Origin: Alishewanella tabrizica
Lineage (GTDB): Bacteria; Pseudomonadota; Gammaproteobacteria; Enterobacterales; Alteromonadaceae
Direction of reading: 5' to 3'
Assembly (NCBI RefSeq): GCF_014652375.1
Contig: NZ_BMYR01000004.1
Coordinates: 186,001 to 250,000, forward strand
DNA length: 64,000 nt
Positions 60,407-64,000 of this stretch are shown piece by piece (position 1 is the stretch's first letter; each line of letters opens with the position of its first letter). The position numbers were made by a program, and so were the translations under genes. The notes below the pieces were generated by a model. That model did not search any database. It was not told the origin of the DNA and worked only from the letters and a program-made list of their open reading frames with translations.

Positions 60407-61276
60407 ATGCGCGCGACCCGTTCATTAATGACATTACTCAGTGCCACTGCGTTATTACTCGGCAGTCAATTTGCCTATGCCGATCGCTTCAAAGATATCG
60501 AAATAACCGCGACGCCCCTATCTGATAATATCTTTATGCTAACGGGTTCTGGTGGCAACATGGCTGCAGTTGCTAACCCTGAAGGGGTATTGCTGATTGA
60601 TAGTCAGTACGCTGAACTTGCCGATAAAATTCGCGCAACGTTAACAACATTGAGTCCAGCCCCCTTAACCACCTTAATCAATACACATATGCATGGGGAT
60701 CATGTTGGCGGTAATGCTGCCTTGGCCGCTAACGCGAATATTGTTGCACATAAAAATGTGCGCCCAAGGTTAATGAGTAATGCTAATTTTGATAAAGCCG
60801 GCTTGCCTAAAACAAATATCGAGCAAACTACCCCATTACAGCACGGTTTAATTGAATTAGTGCTTGAACCGATGCCGGCAAGTCATACCGATGGTGATTT
60901 ATTAGTGTGGTTTCCAGAGCAAAATATTGTGCATATGGGCGATTTACTTTTTCAAGGACGCTTCCCGTTTATTGACACCAACAATGGCGGCAACGTACAG
61001 CAGTACATTGAAAACACCCGTTATGTATTATCGCGGATTGATGACAATACTAAGGTGATCCCAGGCCATGGCGAACTAACGAATAAAGCTGGTTTAGCTG
61101 CAGAGCTAGCCATGTTAGAGCAAACCTTGGCGCTGGTGCAACAAATGCGCGCTCAAGGATTAAGCGAGCAGCAAATCATTGATAAAGGATTAGGAACACA
61201 GTGGCAAGCTTGGCACTGGAATTTTATTACTGAAGAGCGCTGGATTAAAACCTTGTATCAGGCTACCGAGGCGTAA
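60407..61276 (+). CDS. Exported metallo-beta-lactamase-fold hydrolase
   Basis: 289 residues. A signal peptide (LLSATALLLGSQFAYA) precedes the MBL core: NTHMHGDHVGGN (zinc ligands H-x-H-x-D-H), then ASHTDGDLLVWF, then VHMGDLLF and VIPGHG. This subgroup is typical of periplasmic SoxH/quinoprotein-associated hydrolases with unknown substrates. A small secreted protein follows by 14 bases and is probably in the same operon. Confidence 0.85.
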   Translation: MRATRSLMTLLSATALLLGSQFAYADRFKDIEITATPLSDNIFMLTGSGGNMAAVANPEGVLLIDSQYAELADKIRATLTTLSPAPLTTLINTHMHGDHVGGNAALAANANIVAHKNVRPRLMSNANFDKAGLPKTNIEQTTPLQHGLIELVLEPMPASHTDGDLLVWFPEQNIVHMGDLLFQGRFPFIDTNNGGNVQQYIENTRYVLSRIDDNTKVIPGHGELTNKAGLAAELAMLEQTLALVQQMRAQGLSEQQIIDKGLGTQWQAWHWNFITEERWIKTLYQATEA

Positions 61277-61290
61277 GGAGTAATACTGGC

Positions 61291-61983
61291 ATGCTATACC
61301 TGAGCGCACAATGGCTTAAACTCTGGTCTAAGCTTTGCGCTGGGTTATGGTTTAAGCCCAATGTCACGCACAGTAGCATTAGCCTCACCTTGCCTATGGC
61401 GCGAGTATACCGCTACCCCATAGTAGCGGTTTGCTTGGGGCTAATTGCTAGTTTTAATGCCTTGGCTCAAGATACTGCCCCCTCCCTGACGGCAGCTCTT
61501 AATAATCCTCTGGCTGAAGTAGCACCAGCATCTCCCCCAGCCGCATTGGGTGAACCCATCCAATTTTTGCTGTCTGAGCTGACATCCTTACAGCGTAATG
61601 TCTTAACATTGGCTGACGGCAGCACCTGGCAGACCAACATCACCCAACTAGGCTTCGCTGGTAATACTGTACTGATCACTGGCAAAAACCTGACCACGGG
61701 CAATAACACACTGTACCTCAATGGCTTTCAATTTACGGCCAAACATAAAAGCGGTGACATTGAACCGAATAACGGTTACAGGCTCAGTGTAATCAACATT
61801 TTAGCCGATGGTAAACGGTTAATACTGAGCCATAATTTACAAGCCTATGTTATCGATGCCCACCGGCAACATAGTCGACATTGGCGTGCTGATAACAGTG
61901 TTATCGTGCGCGACGATTTTAGGACCTTAGTGTATCTTCCGACCTTGGAAACCGTTACGGTGCAACTGGCACAGAGCCCTTAA
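61291..61983 (+). CDS. Unrecognised secreted protein downstream of the MBL gene
   Basis: 230 residues if the ATG at 61291 is used, which AAGGAG at 61275-61280 supports. The hydrophobic stretch [19 protein letters not shown] then lies at about residues 43-60 as a signal peptide with a long N-region; an internal ATG at 61396 would give a normal-length one. After it, the protein is beta-rich ([34 protein letters not shown]) without cysteines beyond the signal region. I do not recognise the family. Confidence 0.65.
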   Translation: MLYLSAQWLKLWSKLCAGLWFKPNVTHSSISLTLPMARVYRYPIVAVCLGLIASFNALAQDTAPSLTAALNNPLAEVAPASPPAALGEPIQFLLSELTSLQRNVLTLADGSTWQTNITQLGFAGNTVLITGKNLTTGNNTLYLNGFQFTAKHKSGDIEPNNGYRLSVINILADGKRLILSHNLQAYVIDAHRQHSRHWRADNSVIVRDDFRTLVYLPTLETVTVQLAQSP

Positions 61984-62010
61984 GCCATCCCTCGCCATCA
62001 GGGCGGCTTT
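61983..62010 (+). terminator. Terminator after the secreted protein gene
   Basis: AGCCATCCCT pairs imperfectly with AGGGCGGCT and is followed by TTTTTT, just past the stop and upstream of asnS. Confidence 0.7.
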
Positions 62011-62122
62011 TTTCAAGCACGACACCATTTTTTGCTTGTGTTCAGCCACTGGCAAAGTATCATTACTGCTTTTAGAATCAGAGGGCTTCCCTCGCCCCAT
62101 TGCACTCTCGGGAGTTGTTTGC

Positions 62123-63523
62123 ATGACGCATGCCGTGATAAAAGATGTATTAGCTGGTCGCTATGCGATTGGCGAGAAAGTCACCGTTAAAGGTTGGATC
62201 CGCACCCGCCGTGACTCCAAAGCCGGAATTTCGTTTTTAGCTGTACATGATGGTAGCTGTTTTGATGCTATTCAAGCCGTGGCACCTGCAGAATTAAGTA
62301 ATTATGACAGCGAGATTAAGCGGTTAACAACCTCCTGCTCGGTCATTGTGTCAGGTGTTATTGCGCGCTCTGAAGGTCAAGGTCAAGCATTTGAAATTCA
62401 AGCCGATCATGTTGCTGTTATTGGCTGGGTTGAAAATCCGGATACCTATCCTATGGCACCAAAACGCCATAGCATGGAATACTTACGTGAACATGCGCAT
62501 TTACGTGCTCGCACCAATATTATGGGTGCAGTAACCCGTGTCCGTCATTGTTTAGCGCAAGCTATCCACCGTTTCTTCCATGAGCAAGGCTATTACTGGA
62601 TCAGCACCCCCATTATCACCGGCTCAGATACAGAAGGGGCCGGCGAAATGTTCCGGGTTAGCACCCTAGATTTGCATAATCTGCCACGTGATGACAAAGG
62701 CGCTATTGATTTTAGCCAAGATTTTTTTGGTAAAGAAACCTATCTTACGGTGTCAGGCCAGCTTAACGGCGAAACATACGCCTGTGCCATGTCAAAAATT
62801 TATACCTTTGGCCCGACCTTCCGTGCTGAAAACTCCAACACGAGCCGCCACTTAGCAGAGTTTTGGATGATAGAGCCGGAAGTCGCATTTGCTGAATTAA
62901 AAGATGTCGCACAACTGGCAGAAGACTTATTAAAGTACGTGCTAAAAGCGGTATTAACTGAACGTGCCGATGATATGGCCTTTTTTGCCGAGCGCATCGA
63001 TCCTAAAGCCATTGAGCGACTGGAGCAGGTCGTTAATTCCAGCTTTGTTCGGATGGATTACACCGATGCCATTCAAATTCTAAAAACCTGTGGCAAAAAA
63101 TTTGAATACCCTGTGGAATGGGGCGTAGATTTACAATCTGAACATGAACGCTATCTGGCAGAAGAGCATATTGGTGGTCCAATTATTATGCAAAACTACC
63201 CGAAAGACATAAAAGCCTTTTATATGCGTTTAAACGATGATGGTAAAACTGTTGCTGCGATGGATGTACTTGCTCCTGGCATCGGCGAAATTATTGGTGG
63301 TAGCCAGCGTGAAGAGCGTTTAGAGCACTTTGATCGCCGGTTAGAGGAAATGGGGTTAAGCAAAGAAGATTACGGTTGGTACCGTGATTTACGCCGCTAC
63401 GGCACAGTGCCGCATTCTGGCTTTGGTTTAGGCTTTGAACGTTTAGTCTCTTATGTTACTGGTGTCGGTAACGTACGCGATGTTATTGCCTTCCCACGTA
63501 CACCGGGTAATGCCGAATTCTAA
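62123..63523 (+). CDS. asnS: Asparaginyl-tRNA synthetase
   Basis: Charges tRNA(Asn). 466 residues from the ATG at 62123, the E. coli length; [20 protein letters not shown] is the expected start, while an earlier in-frame ATG would add 29 residues of leader. N-terminal OB-fold anticodon domain ([19 protein letters not shown]), then class II motifs: [40 protein letters not shown] and the C-terminal [15 protein letters not shown]. Confidence 0.97.
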   Translation: MTHAVIKDVLAGRYAIGEKVTVKGWIRTRRDSKAGISFLAVHDGSCFDAIQAVAPAELSNYDSEIKRLTTSCSVIVSGVIARSEGQGQAFEIQADHVAVIGWVENPDTYPMAPKRHSMEYLREHAHLRARTNIMGAVTRVRHCLAQAIHRFFHEQGYYWISTPIITGSDTEGAGEMFRVSTLDLHNLPRDDKGAIDFSQDFFGKETYLTVSGQLNGETYACAMSKIYTFGPTFRAENSNTSRHLAEFWMIEPEVAFAELKDVAQLAEDLLKYVLKAVLTERADDMAFFAERIDPKAIERLEQVVNSSFVRMDYTDAIQILKTCGKKFEYPVEWGVDLQSEHERYLAEEHIGGPIIMQNYPKDIKAFYMRLNDDGKTVAAMDVLAPGIGEIIGGSQREERLEHFDRRLEEMGLSKEDYGWYRDLRRYGTVPHSGFGLGFERLVSYVTGVGNVRDVIAFPRTPGNAEF

Positions 63524-63557
63524 ACGCAGTCGTTAACGCGTCGACAAGTTTAGCCTA

Positions 63558-63590
63558 AACAGCAACCCCGCCATTGGCGGGGTTGCTGTT
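63558..63590. terminator. Bidirectional terminator between asnS and the nitroreductase gene
   Basis: AACAGCAACCCCGCC and GGCGGGGTTGCTGTT with a 3-base loop, 15-base arms without a mismatch. It separates the convergent genes. Confidence 0.88.
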
Positions 63591-63635
63591 TATAACACTT
63601 AACTAACACTAAATACTTTTCGGTGATTACGCCAT

Positions 63636-64000
63636 TTAGAACTGGCTAAAATAAAGACTCGGATCTAATGCGGCTTTTTGCGAAGGAGTACTGCTGCTGG
63701 TCCCAAGGTATAGAAAACCAACGATTTCGTCATCAGCGGCTAAATTAAATGCCTGTTTAACATAGTCTTGTTGTGCATAGGCTCCGGTTCGCCATACGCC
63801 ACCAAACCCCAAGGCAAAGGCCATCTGCTGCATGGCCATTACCGCACAAGCTGCCGACTGAACTTGCTCTGCAATGGGCACTTTAGGATGCTCGGTTACT
63901 TTAGCAATACACGTAATAACCATAGGCGCGCGCAGCGGTAGCTGCCTAGCGCGTTCATGTAATTCTACCGAGATGCTCGGATCTTCTTCGATAGCTGCTT
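63636..64000 (-). CDS. YdjA-type nitroreductase (5' end outside window)
   Basis: Flavin-dependent NAD(P)H nitroreductase. The frame is open to the right edge (AAIEEDPSISVELHERARQ is read from the last bases), so the gene extends out of the window and 121 codons are visible. The visible part is the C-terminal half: RAPMVITCIAKV, then QSAACAVMAMQQMAFALGFGG and WRTGAYAQQDYVKQAF, then EIVGFLYLGTS, which matches E. coli YdjA in order and spacing. The physiological substrate of YdjA is unknown. Confidence 0.85.
   Translation of the reverse strand, partial: AAIEEDPSISVELHERARQLPLRAPMVITCIAKVTEHPKVPIAEQVQSAACAVMAMQQMAFALGFGGVWRTGAYAQQDYVKQAFNLAADDEIVGFLYLGTSSSTPSQKAALDPSLYFSQF

Noticed and set aside
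1-64000. CRISPR arrays, tRNA or rRNA genes, insertion sequences
   Set aside because: I saw no regularly spaced repeats, no tRNA-like clover leaf with CCA or GGTTC signatures, and no transposase motif. The tandem repeats found are too short and too few.

Overview
The window is chromosomal DNA of a gammaproteobacterium. The gene content and order (rpsA-ihfB-lapA-lapB-pyrF, cmk, serC-aroA, gyrA, ubiG, nrdAB-yfaE, a class II DAHP synthase, ppsA/ppsR, a moxR-DUF58-tgpA cluster, the bio locus, asnS) fit an Alteromonadales/Chromatiaceae-type organism such as Rheinheimera, Alishewanella or Arsukibacterium. The genus is inferred from recollection of gene order, not from a search.

Region 1 (1 to about 5.9 kb) is accessory. 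It opens inside a type I restriction-modification specificity gene (hsdS) that overlaps a DUF3800 gene, which in turn overlaps an unrecognised 163-residue gene. After a junction carrying nested inverted repeats come a NYN-LOTUS (LabA-like) gene, a zinc-ribbon membrane protein, a small SMP-type protein, a possible regulator and a small HNH nuclease, with an AT-rich gap of nearly 500 bases. The NYN-LOTUS gene carries two single-base losses and the SMP-type gene one, all in homopolymer runs. This is either recent decay or a consensus problem limited to this stretch.

Region 2 (6 to 17.1 kb) is core and almost entirely minus strand: a CIA30-like secreted protein (plus strand), then the operon rpsA-ihfB-lapA-lapB-pyrF, then cmk, serC-aroA and gyrA. 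Region 3 (17.3 to 23.1 kb, plus strand) has ubiG, nrdA-nrdB-yfaE behind a promoter with two NrdR boxes one 31-bp step apart, and an exported TPR protein. Region 4 (23.2 to 35.9 kb) has YceI, TrhO, a LysE exporter, a GNAT enzyme, a TonB receptor, YdiJ, RibA, an ABC exporter and a glutathione transferase.

Region 5 (36 to 48.3 kb) carries an alanine/sodium symporter, ppsA with divergent ppsR, class II DAHP synthase, a low-molecular-weight phosphatase, a LuxR/CsgD-type regulator, the moxR-DUF58-tgpA operon and a TIGR02647 protein. PpsA makes PEP, which the DAHP synthase and AroA both consume. Region 6 (48.4 to 64 kb) has a tricorn-like S41 protease, a class V aminotransferase, HtpX, PepE, the biotin locus (bioBFCD divergent from bioA across a repeat-rich control region), a metallo-beta-lactamase-fold protein with an unknown secreted partner, asnS, and a YdjA-type nitroreductase cut by the right edge.

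No tRNA, rRNA, CRISPR array or insertion sequence was recognised. The best candidate for something undescribed is the hsdS-DUF3800-163-residue trio at the left edge.
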